Source: Tetragonia tetragonoides
Taxonomy: Eukaryota > Streptophyta > Magnoliopsida > Caryophyllales > Aizoaceae
Direction: 5' to 3'
Assembly (NCBI GenBank): GCA_038025085.1
Contig: CM076151.1
Location: 5,693,001 to 5,757,000, forward strand
Length of the DNA: 64,000 nucleotides
The position numbers and the translations under genes are program-made. Each line of letters starts with the position of its first letter. Within the stretch, counting starts at the first letter, position 1. The notes below the pieces were generated by a model. It did not search any database, was not told where the DNA came from, and worked only from the letters and a program-made list of their open reading frames with translations. Below are positions 46,615 to 58,295 of the stretch, one piece after another.

Positions 46615-49600
46615 ATGTCACGAATGAACTGCGATTACAGATGGCTTCTTCTTGTTGCAGCTGTCGCGTTCATCTACATTCAGGTATTTCGCCTTCCTAT
46701 CTCATTTTCTGAATCTACTTTGTTGTTCTTTTGTTCTTGTCGTAAACCCTAATTTTATTTATAGTTGATTAAAGTTCACCATTGAATCAGTGCATTAAGC
46801 ATTGTCCCGGTATAATTAAGTTCATGTGAGCTGAATTATGAATTTATTTATCGCATGATTTCTTGATTTTGTAGACTATATAATTAGGGGATTTGCTCTT
46901 CATTGTAAATTACTGGGAACTCCTGATGCAAATTATTTTTTGAACTGCTGATATTATTGGCTGTTGGTTTGACAAGTGTTATTAATTTGTTGTCTTCACT
47001 GACATGGTGTATAAGTGTTCAAGCAAGCAAAGTCCCAATCTGGCTCTTAAATTTACTTGATTAATAATGAGCTTCTAGTCTACATACTGCAATTTAAGGA
47101 GGTTTCCGGGAAATGCGTGAAAGTATATTTAAAATTGCTTTGAGGCAACATGCATGCTTACATCAAACAACAAAGTTTGGGTCTAGGAGCTCTAGGGTGA
47201 AATTTACCCGAATTAGGACATCAATCAAATATTGTTCTGGTGTAGAAATGATAGCTTTGGCTGTGTATTTGAGTGAAGGAAGATAGGAATTGGCTAATTG
47301 CGCACCCTAAGTGAGGTTAGATGATCTTGAAGAGCTGTTTGAGTGATGATGGAATTGAAAGAGAGGAGAAAGAAGAAGAAGAAGAAGAAGAGGAGGCCTT
47401 TGAGTTAGGGCTCCCTAGGTGTTTGAAGTGTAAATACAACTACTGCAACAACAGAACCTCATATAGATCCTGCTATTGGTGAGATCTGTGCACATACAAA
47501 CGTATGCAACCTGAACCTTGACAGGCATATGGGATATTCTAAAAGACTTCGCTGACATATTAACATGCATTGAAGATGTTGCACCAAACAAACATGTACT
47601 GAAGATGGCTTATGGTGAAAATGATATAATGATGAATTTTACTGGTTTTAGCTGAGACTGGGAGTTACTAGTTGGACGGTGATGGCTTTACTGTTTCTTA
47701 CAGGGAAGCTGTTGATAGTTTTGTCCCGAGTTCTGATGCTACCATAAATAAAAGATGGATGCTTAAAACAAACATGCAAGAGTAATCTCTTAGTAATTAA
47801 TTGAGGTTGAGGTGTTTAGGGAAGTATTTGTCCCTGTTTTATGTTAGTTCAGACCCACCACTCTAGCCAGAAAAAATGGAAAAAGGGGTTTAAGTTTAGT
47901 TAGGTAAGACATTGTGGGGCTAAGATTTATTAATGTGTAAAAACTCATCAAATAAGGTCTAGTATTGACTGTTCCTGTGTTACTTACCTGAATTCAGTTA
48001 GTAGATCGCTTTTTCTCAAACCTTACATTTCCCTCAAGAATAAATACTGATGCAAATGTTGAGTCATCTGGGTTTGCTTGGTGCGGTTCTGCTTCTGTCG
48101 CAATGTGTCAGACTTGAAGAGTATTTCTTCCCTTTGTTCTGAATGTCAGAACAGCTTGATGATTTTATGATATTTTCAGGACACTAATGATTTGTTTGGT
48201 TTTCTTTTTCATTGGAGTAGATGCGGCTGTTTGCTACACAATCGAAATATGCTGATCGCCTTGCTGCGGCTGTATGTCAACCTGTCCCTGTTTGATAATG
48301 CGTTTATGTTCATTTTCCTAATTTGTTTTACCTCAGAGATAAAAATTGATCCTGCTGTCAAGACTGTATGAACTATCATGTGCTGGTAACCTAGTTAGTT
48401 ATAGACTTATAGTAGGATGTGATGTATGATATTGTTTGCTGCACTAGGGATCAATGTTTTTATACACATATTAGTTAGAGTAGTACTAGCACCAGAAAAT
48501 ACTAGCCCAATTTGACATTGCATCAATGTTCTGTGGCACTATTCCGTAATAGGTTAAAAACTTACTGTATTTTCAGGTGGAAGCTGAAAACCATTGTACA
48601 AGTCAGACACGATTATTTATTGAGCAAATAAGCATCCAGCAAGGACAAATTGTGGCACTAGAAGGTGTGCTTTTTTCATCCTGTTTGTCTTACGTACTAC
48701 CTTTGATTTTTATTTCCTTTGGTGTCGTCTCACCATGCAGAAGTACTTTCAATGAGGAGTTAATGGGTGTTCTTGTGTCCTTTTTTTTACTATTTGCTTC
48801 ATAGTAAACTTTAATATAAAATATCCTGGAAAATTATGTTCTTTAATATGTGATTTTTTGTACAGCAAGTCTTGTGTGAGACCAATTCACTAAAAATTGG
48901 GGTCACTTTTTAGAAATGTAGGGGTCACTTATGGTGAGCAGTGACCCTTGTTTCATTGAAAAGTGACCCCCGTCTCACCAAAAGTTACAAAAAGACCGTT
49001 TTATAGAAGTTTTGTGTTTTTTTAATTAACAATTTAGTTTAAAATTTATTTTATACTTTTGCATTTGAATTTGATTGCATAAATTTTTTTCATATATAGT
49101 TTTAGTATTATTTCGCAATTCGCAATATTATTCTAAGTATCATTTATGAGTTTTGACAAATGAAAACAATCAACAAGCTGTGTTTTGAATACTTTTTCTC
49201 CCCCTTTTGTCAAAGTGGGGTTTCAACCCAAAAGTTAATGGGTTGAATACTAGAGTTAACGCCGTTTGCATATGACTTATAATTATTTTCAATAATTCAT
49301 GTTGCCTAAATGAAAATATTAAATATCCCTAGCATCAAAAGAAATATGACCTGAAGTGTCTAAAATTATCTAATAAAAAGTATATATCCTTCCCTGGTGA
49401 TTTGGTGAATGAAATGTTTATGCCCTTCTCAGCTTCTCCATTCTGAAACTATATGGGGTAAAATCTTGTCTTCCTAATTTAACTATCAGATGGAAGTTAG
49501 GACGTATAAGTTTCCTTGGATATGTGCTTTATGCTTTTAGTTTGATGATGAATTCTGGTGATGAAGTGCTTGTGCCTCGCTTTTATAATGGCTAGACTTA

Positions 49601-52600
49601 ATGCTTAAGTTCCACCTCCAATTGTTTTTGGTCAATTCTCAGTTGACGTCTATTCTTCTCCTATTTTATGCTTGATGGTAACTCCAACATTTGTAGTTAA
49701 TTTTTCTCTTGTTCTCTTGATTTGAAGGGTCAACATTTGTAGTAATGGACTAATTTGTCATTAAACTTCAAAGTCAAATGTCTAGAGCAGAGTTACAAGC
49801 TCATCATTATGACAACATGAACAATTAAATGATTTGTTGATTGGTTCTGGGTCCTCAGTTTCAGTTTCTTGTTACCTACTTATCTCAACAATTCTGAAGC
49901 TATCTTTGCATTTTCAGAGGAAAAAAAGCGAGGATATGAAGAAAATGCACAACTAAGAGCTCTTGTTCAAGATCTTGAGAGTATGTTCTTACTTATGATG
50001 TCCCTGCTATCATCTCTTGCCATTTATTTCCCCCCTACATTTAGGATTTTGGTTTCCTGGTTTAATTTCTACTTTCAGTGCGCTGTACTCATTGTAGAAT
50101 TTTCAGCTGTGGCTTTTGGTGTCTAGTCGTTATGTTGTGATATGACTTTGTAAGAGCAATGTGTTTGAGGTCAGTTTTCTAGAAATATATGATGCTTGCT
50201 TCCCTTCGTCATACACCCATACCGAGTGCAAGTGGTCCGCCACAAAGACTGCAGAAGATTTCAATTATCTAGTATTATATTTTAAGATGCTTTATAGTTT
50301 TTGTCTTTTGATGCGTCAGTTTTCAGCTACTCTTTCTTGGTGTTGCAGGAAAGGGTCTCCAAAAGCAGATTAAAACACTAGAGGTTCAAATCAAATGGAG
50401 CTGTTGCTTATTCTCCATTTCAGATATATTACAGTGATCACTTGATGTGTTAGCTGATCCTGTCTGATGAATTCATTAGGTGCCAGTGGCAGCCGTTGTG
50501 GTTATGGCCTGCAATCGTGCTGATTATTTGGAAAGAACGATCAAATCTATGTTGAAGTATGTCTTGTGTGAAACAAAGTTTCTTTTGTTCAAAAATTAGT
50601 GATTTTGAATCAATGGCCTGCATGCTGATAACTTGCATTTATGAAATTCTCTGTTGAATGTGCTAAAGATTTCAGTGTGCTTGGACATAGATTATTTTTA
50701 ATGACTTTTGGACCATAATTTCAGATACCATGGCTCTGTCGCTTCAAAGTATCCACTTTTCGTATCCCAGGTAGAAGTCTTTGGTTGTTTATTAAGTTCT
50801 TCGTTGACCAGTGGTATTATAATTTGTGCTTTCAAGAGAAATAGCTCAATGTTGTGTTACACTGTTACCTACAGGATGGAACAAACCCAAGTGTGAAAAA
50901 CAAGGCGCTAAGCTATGATGAAATAACTTACATGCAGGTAACAGATTTAACTTGCCAATATTGTTAACAAAAGAAGTTACTTCACTCCCTTTTGGGTGAA
51001 ACTTTATTGCTTGGCCTTAAAGTTAAGTTGACATCATAAAACACCATACTTTGATTTTTTTTTCTTTTCTTCATGATATTTCCGTAAATGATTTTTAGAG
51101 AACATTAGGATTCAAGTAGGGTTTTTCAAATCTCACGTGTTCATTTCCTTGTTAGATTGTCCAATTATTATAAACATATTGTTCCAAGAATGACAAATTT
51201 GCTTTTAGTTCCACAGTCATCAATGTCGGGCATAACATGATTATTGTAATTGATTGCAGCACTTGGATTATGAACCTATTCATACAGAGAGGCCCGGGGA
51301 ATTGATTGCTTACTATAAAATTGCACGTAAGACACTTGGTCTGTGATTTTAATTAGTATTAACATTCGCAACTCATCAGCTTGAGAGTCGCTCATTCCAG
51401 GTCATTATAAATGGGCACTCAATGAATTGTTCTACAAGCACAATTTCAGAAAAGTGATCATTCTTGAAGGTGGATAACACTTGAATTCAATTGACAGTTG
51501 TTTACTATCCCCCCTCCCCCTACTTCGTGCATCTAGAACACGGGGGGCAAAACTTAAGCTGAAGTTTATGTTGTTGTATTATGTAGATGACATGGAAATC
51601 GCACCCGACTTTTATGAGTATTTTGAGGCTGCAGCAGGTTTACTTGACAAAGATAGGCACGTATCTCATGATCCTTAAACTCTTCAAGACAGCCAACATT
51701 TATGGGTTGAACGTGAATTTATGAGCTCATACTTGCTAGAAATTTGCTTATTTATTGTAAGACTAGTCTGAAGAATTAAATTTCTGCTATTTTGGCATTG
51801 CTAACCTCATATACTGTGTTGCTCCTGGAACTTATGATAGGTCAATTATGGCTGTTTCCTCCTGGAATGATAATGGGCAGAAGCAGTTTGTACATGATCC
51901 TTGTAAGTCCTATGCTTACTGTCCTCCATAGTAATGCATTGATGACCTGTCACTTACACTATCTGCCCCACCCCCGGTGCTAAAAGGATAAAATAAAAAT
52001 AAATTTCAGGAGGGCTGTTGGTGTCCTGTGATTTACTGCCCGCCCATTCCAGTGTGATTTGACCTTGATATATACTGTTTAAACGTTTAATGTAACATGA
52101 CAAAGACAACATTGGCTGTCCCAAGGTTAACAATCCTTCAGTAACTGGAATGTTGAACTAGAAGATAGCTTCGTTAATTTATACTTCTTTGCGCTAAGGA
52201 ATTTGGAGTATTATAAATACTTTCTTTTTCTCCTCCTTACATGTCTTGAAAGACTGAATATGCCAAGATGTTACATTGATCCTAGTCCAAGGATTGGGGC
52301 TTTCTCTGTGCTGCTGTTTGAAGTTTGTTAGGTTATCCATGTCAAGCAGTTTATCTGTCACAAATGTGTACATCTAGCTGAGTCTCTATCTAGCATGTAG
52401 GCTTGATGCTTTATCAAGGACAAGGAAAGAATGTTTCTAGCTCTTTTTTCATGTTTTATACACAAACACAAAGTAACCGGTCGGATTTTTACCTTGCCTA
52501 TTTTTTATGCAGATGTGCTTTACCGGTCTGATTTCTTTCCTGGGCTAGGATGGATGTTATCCAAAACTACATGGGATGAGTTATCACCTAAATGGCCCAA

Positions 52601-54877
52601 GGCATATCCTTTATCGTTCTGCACGTCACCTTATAAATTCTTTAGTATTCTTGATTATTGTACAAGTTTTACCTTAATGAATTTCTACTTACTGGGATGA
52701 TTGGTTGAGGTTGAAAGAGAACCACATGGGCCGTCAGTTTGTACGACCAGAAGTCTGCAGAACATATAATTTTGGTGAGCATGTATGTCTTCTACTATAG
52801 CCCTGCCTTTACCATGCGAGTTACCGTAATATGCATTTGTTATCAATATGCCATGATTGTGTTTCATTCGTGATAAACTTTGTTTGTCTAGTGTTCCTTC
52901 TATTGTTGATTCTCTGGAGTTAGGTGACGTAGTGCTTATATGTTATACATGCACGCATGTCTTGCATGCATATGTGAGTGTGTGTGTGTGAGGTGGAGGG
53001 AGTTGGAGCTGGAAAGGTGGGCATGGGCATGGGCATGTGTGTGTATAAGTGTGCGAGGTTTATACTGATGTTTGTCTGCATTGAAACCCAAAGTGTTTTG
53101 TATACAGATTTTATCTGCTGGAACTGGGATTCGTTTAATCAGTTTATTCTCACATACAAATTATTATATCATAATCAAAGAAATGTTAGACAACTTTTTT
53201 TATTGCTAAGAATAATTTTATGCTTATTGCTTTCTTTTACTAATGAGAATGATTCATGAAATTTTGAGTATCTGTGCTGATTGGATTGCAGCAAATCTAA
53301 GATTGTACTGGTGTCAGATTTTCAGTCTACTGCTTATTGCTTTCTCTGCAGGGTTCCAGTTTAGGCCAATTTTTTAGGCAATATCTGGAACCGATTAAGC
53401 TCAATGATGTGCAAGTGAGTAGCAATTTTGTTTTCTTTCTCTGTTGGTATGAGCTATGCTTCGGTTGGCATTATTCTGCTTTCTCTGACCTCCTCCACCC
53501 CCGTTTGTGCCTGCTGCTAGGTTAAGTGGAAGTCAATGGATCTGAGCTACTTGGTGGAGGTAAGTTGTAATGCAATTTTTTAGAGATGCAAATGTTAGTT
53601 TTCATGTAGAGCAAGGGCAAAATTGGAATTTGTTCAAGTGCTCGAGTATTTTAAAAATTATGGATGTGATCTTATTATATTCTTGATAACTTCGGGTCAT
53701 ATAATCTGTTTCTCATACTGTCAATGCAATGATGAGAACATATACTCATAAAGAAACTTAAGAAAGTATGATATCTGTTAACTTTGTATGTTTGGAACTC
53801 GTCTAGAAGTGTGATGACTGGAGAGTGTGAATCCCTCACCATTGTGCTTATGCGGGGTAGCGTGTATTAACGATCACTTTTTGAGGCAGCAACTTACTTA
53901 GCTTTCATAATAGTTTCACTGTTCTATTTTCAGGACAACTATATAAGGTATTTTGCCAGCCTTGTGAAAAAGGCAACACCTCTTCATGCTAGTGATACTG
54001 TTTTGAAGGCCAGTAACGTAGATGGCGACGTACGCATTCAGTATACAGACCAGCCAGATTTTGAAAGCATTGCACGACAGTTTGGTATTTTTGAAGAATG
54101 GAAGGTATTTTACTATTCCAAGTACAACATGCACCCTTTTGCTTTTATGCTTTGTGCTATCAGATGGATTGGAAGGATTGTGCTTTAATTGTTGGAAGTT
54201 TGTGGTTTATAGTACTTCTAGAATCTGGGTGTTGTGGAACATCACTCACCATAATAACATTGTAGTTATTTTGCTTTCCGTTTTAAATTCAAAAATCCAT
54301 GTTTTATCACTTCTATGATCTATTCTTCACTGTTTATAGTAAGTGCTTCTAGTCTGACTTGCTTTCAGAGATTAGATACTTTGTTCCCTCTGGCATTTTT
54401 GTTTGATCTTAAGCTATGAGTCAGGTCTATTCTTGGAACAGCATCTTTTCTTCTTGTTCTATTTTTGATATTGTAGCCTACTGGGCTGTGCTAGGTTCGC
54501 GGTGCTCTTGACATGATCAATTGTCGACATACATGCTAACATTCATATGTATGGCCTGAAGTAGGCCGAGGGTTGACTGTCATTGGCAGTTTTAATTTCC
54601 ATGATCTGGGTGGTCTTTAATTGTTGTTGTCGCTTGTTTCCTTCTAACCACAAGATTTGTATGCCAAACAGTTCTATCTAGTTCCCTAATGAGAGCTAAT
54701 GCGCAGATGTAATGCAATTTGAGCTGTGTTTACTTGACTATAGCGTCTTTGTTTGATTAGGATGGTGTTCCAAGGACAGCATACAAAGGAGTAGTAGTTT
54801 TCAGACACCAAACTTCAAAGCGTGTTTTCCTTGTTGGCCCAGATTCTCTTGAACAACTTGGGATAAGAAATTCCTGA
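46615..54877 (+). CDS. GNT1: N-acetylglucosaminyltransferase I (alpha-1,3-mannosyl-glycoprotein 2-beta-GlcNAc transferase)
   Basis: Eighteen exons: 46615-46683, 48221-48271, 48577-48664, 49918-49980, 50349-50383, 50480-50556, 50725-50770, 50875-50937, 51260-51326, 51401-51469, 51587-51656, 51841-51902, 52513-52603, 52689-52782, 53352-53414, 53521-53559, 53934-54104, 54761-54877; 444 aa. This Golgi type II membrane enzyme starts complex N-glycan formation by adding GlcNAc to Man5GlcNAc2. A membrane anchor ([13 protein letters not shown]) follows a short cytosolic tail; then comes a stem rich in Gln/Glu. The catalytic domain opens [20 protein letters not shown] (about 104-123). EDD at 209-211 matches the metal/UDP-GlcNAc motif of Gn[28 protein letters not shown] and YWDDWLR follow. 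Intron 11 is GC-AG, and intron 13 appears to be a U12-type AT-AC intron; other introns are GT-AG. The length equals that recalled for Arabidopsis CGL1. Confidence 0.95.
46684..48220 (+). other. Intron 1 of the GnTI gene
   Basis: A 1.5-kb GT-AG intron following the exon that encodes the membrane anchor. It holds an (AAG)n microsatellite near 47370-47392. No exon or clear transposon was seen. Confidence 0.55.
48866..49010. mobile_element. Palindromic MITE-like sequence in GnTI intron 3
   Basis: ggggtcactttttagaaatg pairs with cattgaaaagtgaccccc downstream, forming an inverted repeat of about 20 bp around a short loop. Related phrases (atcattacttagaaatgta; atcattgtttagaaatgtag) occur near 15405 and 27525. 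Terminal repeats and target duplication are unclear. Confidence 0.45.
51657..51840 (+). other. GC-AG intron 11 of the GnTI gene
   Basis: Frame continuity ([19 protein letters not shown]) requires exon 11 to end AG at 51656 and exon 12 to start at 51841 after a tag acceptor. The first intron bases are then GC (gcacgtat). Using the nearby GT at 51661-51662 would shift the frame. GC-AG introns make up about one percent of plant introns. Confidence 0.75.
52604..52688 (+). other. Probable U12-type AT-AC intron 13 of the GnTI gene
   Basis: The 85-nt intron begins ATATCCTTT, the exact U12 5' splice-site consensus. It contains TTTTACCTTAATG at 52667-52679, close to the U12 branch-site consensus TTCCTTAAC. 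It ends in CTAC about 11-12 nt after the branch A. Removing it joins PKWPKA to [10 protein letters not shown] with the Ala codon split GC/T. No GT-AG alternative keeps the conserved peptide intact. Confidence 0.85.
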
Positions 54878-55727
54878 TTGCAGAGGTTAGATATTGTATC
54901 TGTTGAATATTGCGAGGCCTTTTGTTGTTCTGCAACCTCCCATGCCTTGAACTCCCTAGTACTGGTTTTATAGGTTCAATCTAGGCAACGTAATAGAAAT
55001 GGGCCGAGAAGAAAGTATTTTCATCTGGTATGGTCACATTGTCTATTATCTTGGAAAACTAAGTTTCAATCTTTGATGTAATCTCATAGGTGAAATCCTC
55101 TGTCAAGTAGTGTTCCTGTGTACTGAGGTTGGATGCAGAGTTTCACGGAAATGAATTCTTGGCAAAAAGGCGACTTGAAGAGTGTGAAAATGCGGCTGTT
55201 CCAAGATGCTAGATTCATAAACTTTATCAAATAGACATTTAGATTCCAACTCACGTGATATTGACACAGACACTCAACCAGAAGTTTGAATAGGGGCTTC
55301 TGAGATTTTGTAGGTTTCTCGGACAGGGTATATCGGGGGGCTACCCAGAGTTGTAAGAGACATAAAGCACGATTGGCAAAGCATTAATGCAATTACATTC
55401 TCACATTAACTTACAGTTGTAGTATGTTTTTTGAGTACTCCTTGATACATTTCTCAGCTGTACATGCCAGTAAGTCGAAACTTGGTTAATAGACTGGATA
55501 TTTTGCAACGATGTGCTATGTTGCTTCCAAATTTTGTTTACATTTTCAGTCGTACACCTTTATGTACAGGAGACTTTTTGTGATACATATCACCTGAGTA
55601 AACTTGAATCATTGCTGACTTCAATCACCTTATCACCATATAATGTGTCTAACATGAATCATCTCCAGAAATAGTTTGTCGTGAGTTGCATCTCTTCTGT
55701 CTCAAGTTGGTTCTGGCATTTGGCAAT

Positions 55728-56350
55728 TTTTTTTTTTTTTTGAGAGGGAATAGGAGACTTTCATTCATAGAAAAGTCATACGGCATCTACATCGAAAATA
55801 ACCCTAGAATATACTAAATCACCCGTACCAATAATAAATCTGCTAACAAAACAATTAACTAGAATACCCGAGCGCGACTCCCAACATGCATAGTAACCAT
55901 GTGCTTCCTTTGATGCTTCATCTTTAACGGAAGTGGAGATCTTCACTGCAAGTACCGTAATTGTTTGCTCACAAAACGTTGTATGATACCATCGATCTTG
56001 TGCATATCCGGTCCCCGAATTCATATTACTCGATACTAATTAAATCGCACAATAAGCGAAGAGAGGATCCTACAAAGAGGAAAAATATAAAAATCCTTAA
56101 TAACTCCACAAAAGGGAGAGAAAATTTATTCCACTTAGAGAGCATAAACTAGAAATCAATGACAAAAAAAGGCGGAAAACATGAATCACAGGCCGAGAAT
56201 GACCTAGATCGGCCTTCCAGGCCTGAAAATTTGTCCTAGTAAGAATTTGGGTTGAGAGAGGAAGAGCAGAGGCAAAAAAAAGAGACTAGTATCTAAATAT
56301 ATTTTTAGTCCAGCATCAATTGCACGCCTCTATGTTTTGGAAATTTCTTT
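55728..56350 (-). mobile_element. Non-autonomous poly(A) retroelement with 14-bp target duplication
   Basis: On the minus strand the element ends in about 13-15 A residues (T run from 55728). TGGCATTTGGCAAT flanks it exactly at 55714-55727 and 56351-56364, proving target-primed insertion. Its 3' part shares acggcatctaca with 26048-26060, linking it loosely to that family. Its 623 bp have no reverse transcriptase. Confidence 0.88.
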
Positions 56351-56641
56351 TGGCATTTGGCAATATTAATGCAAAGGATGGGATGCCTTTTCTGAAAGCC
56401 TAGTTTGGCACTTTGCTGGTCAGCAATGGGCAAAGGTCCTTTGTATCAGTGTTCTCGTTCAATTTAATCCCGATGTCGCAAATTGACATCAATTCAATGG
56501 TTTATTCATCAGATTCATAATGGCATCCAATCCACGATTAGGAGTTAGCTCATGACTTCATGAGTCACCTAATTTTTTACTCCCATAACTTCAAATCATA
56601 CAATAAAAACTAACCTAATAACTTAAAATGTATTCAACAAT

Positions 56642-57867
56642 ACTAATAAGTGGTTGGTGTGAGTGGTTCGGCACTCTCATCCCTTAAGCAAGGTTATGGG
56701 TTCCAATCTTGTAAATGGAAAAACTATTTAGTGAGAGCACTTTACCCTTTCGTGGGCCAACCCGGTGCGAACAAGGCTAGTATTGGCCCAAAGGGCTTTT
56801 TTTTTTTTTTTTAATAGAGGTCAAAAAGGTAATTACAGTAGGGCTCCCATCTCGGGAAGGCCAAGCCTAAACCCTAATGCCTAAAACACTTAAGAAAAAC
56901 ACAAAATAAGGGAGATGTGAGGATGTAAACAAGAGGAAAGTGAATGGATTGAGAACATGGAGTATCCGGAAAGTGCTCAAAGAGCAGGGTAAGAACCCGA
57001 ATAGCTCCATACCCCAACACACACACAACCTCCAAATCACCCACATGCTACCAAAATACAAAGGATCAATCAACAAGATTACATTAGTACAGAAAACTCA
57101 AACAAAAAAAAAGAACTAACAAATTCAGCATAGTAAAAGCTAAAATATGAGCAAAAGTTTAAAACACCATCGGGATGACAAGCCCAGTTTCATCATCACT
57201 TTCCCCCTTCACTCCTGTATCATGAGCTTGAAAGTCCATAGGAGCAAATTGCTTTTGGACCAAGTAGACATACATACTTGTCTTCTAGATCTGACTATTA
57301 GAATCACCAAGAAGAACTCTATAGATAGGGAGGGTCTAAAGAATACCTCTCAAATTGATTAATTCGGACGCCTTCATCTTTCTGAGAGTCACCTTCTTCT
57401 TATTATCTTGGGTCACAAACCCATCATACCAGAAAAATAAGATACATCCAACACAAAAATCGGAGCGAAAACCACCAATTCATCAATAATCGGTTAGTTC
57501 TGAAAAAGGGAGTTATCGTCACCGACGATGACGACGGTGACGTGGTGGCGCGAAGGGCGGTCATCGGGTTTCTCTCTCTTTCCCAACTGGAAGAGAGCAC
57601 CCTTTTAAACAAAAAACAGGCAATGATTTAGAAGGAGAGAGGCTAAGATCAATAAGATCGGTTGGTCGGAAATGATCGAAGGCTTCAACGGCAGGCATGT
57701 GGAGCAAGGGGGCGGTGGGCAAAGTTTCGTATGTCTGCCTAGGGTTTTCTAGAGAGAGGAGAGTTCTCTCCTGTAGAAAAACTCTTCAATTATAGAATCC
57801 GAAACTTGTTCATCTTGGGCCAAAGAGCTTAGGTGAACTTTTGGTTAAACCAAGAAAAAAAAAAAAA
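56642..57867 (+). mobile_element. SINE split by a later retroelement
   Basis: A tRNA-like head (ggtgtgagtggttcggcact) and a B-box-like gttatgggttccaatctt start the SINE at 56642. The body runs to 56798 and resumes at 57831 as aggtgaacttttggttaaac followed by poly(A). Direct repeats of 17 bp with one mismatch (AAAATGTATTCAACAAT at 56625-56641; AAAATGTCTTCAACAAT at 57868-57884) bracket the whole. The intact SINE would be about 190 bp. Confidence 0.85.
56799..57814 (-). mobile_element. Retroelement nested in the SINE, with 16-bp target duplication
   Basis: The T run at 56799-56812 is the poly(A) tail of a minus-strand element. Its other end lies in agagagaggag/gggttttctagag DNA typical of plant LINE 5' ends. 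TTGGCCCAAAGGGCTT (56783-56798) and TTGGGCCAAAGAGCTT (57815-57830) are the target duplication, with two mismatches. At 1016 bp with no reverse transcriptase, it is probably an internally deleted LINE derivative. Confidence 0.82.
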
Positions 57868-58295
57868 AAAATGTCTTCAACAATTACACCAAAATTACCA
57901 ACGGCTATTACGACGTCAACGTTCACACAGATTCAAACGCTAAAAATGTGACGTTATAAAGTTATAGGAGTAATAAGGGGTAAGAAATTTGTATTTTCAT
58001 GATAGTTTAGTTGTCTCATTCATAAGGACCTTAAAAGGGTGAAACTGTTTCATAAAAAAATAAATTTTAAAGGGTTTTGTCTAAGAAAACAAAGAAAAGT
58101 GTTTTTGTTTTTTATTAAGTGGAAAAAAAAGAAAAAGAAAAAGAAAAGTGTTTGTCTCGTCACAAAAATTCTGCTTTTGTGTAGCTTTACTATAGCGCCA
58201 TTCTCCAACCTTAAACCCTACTTTCATCTTCTTCATCTCCCCTTAAACCCTCTCTCTTTCTCTCTCCACTTCACAAGCTCCCACCACCTTCATCA

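Larger units (their letters stand above)
54878..58295. other. Intergenic between GnTI and NOC4, with nested retroelements
   Basis: After the GnTI 3' flank (to about 55600) come a short retroelement at 55728-56350 and a SINE at 56642-57867 that is itself split by another element at 56799-57814. The stretch 57868-58295 is the NOC4 upstream region, with A-rich DNA near 58120-58145 and a pyrimidine-rich leader at 58200-58290. No other gene is supported. Confidence 0.65.
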
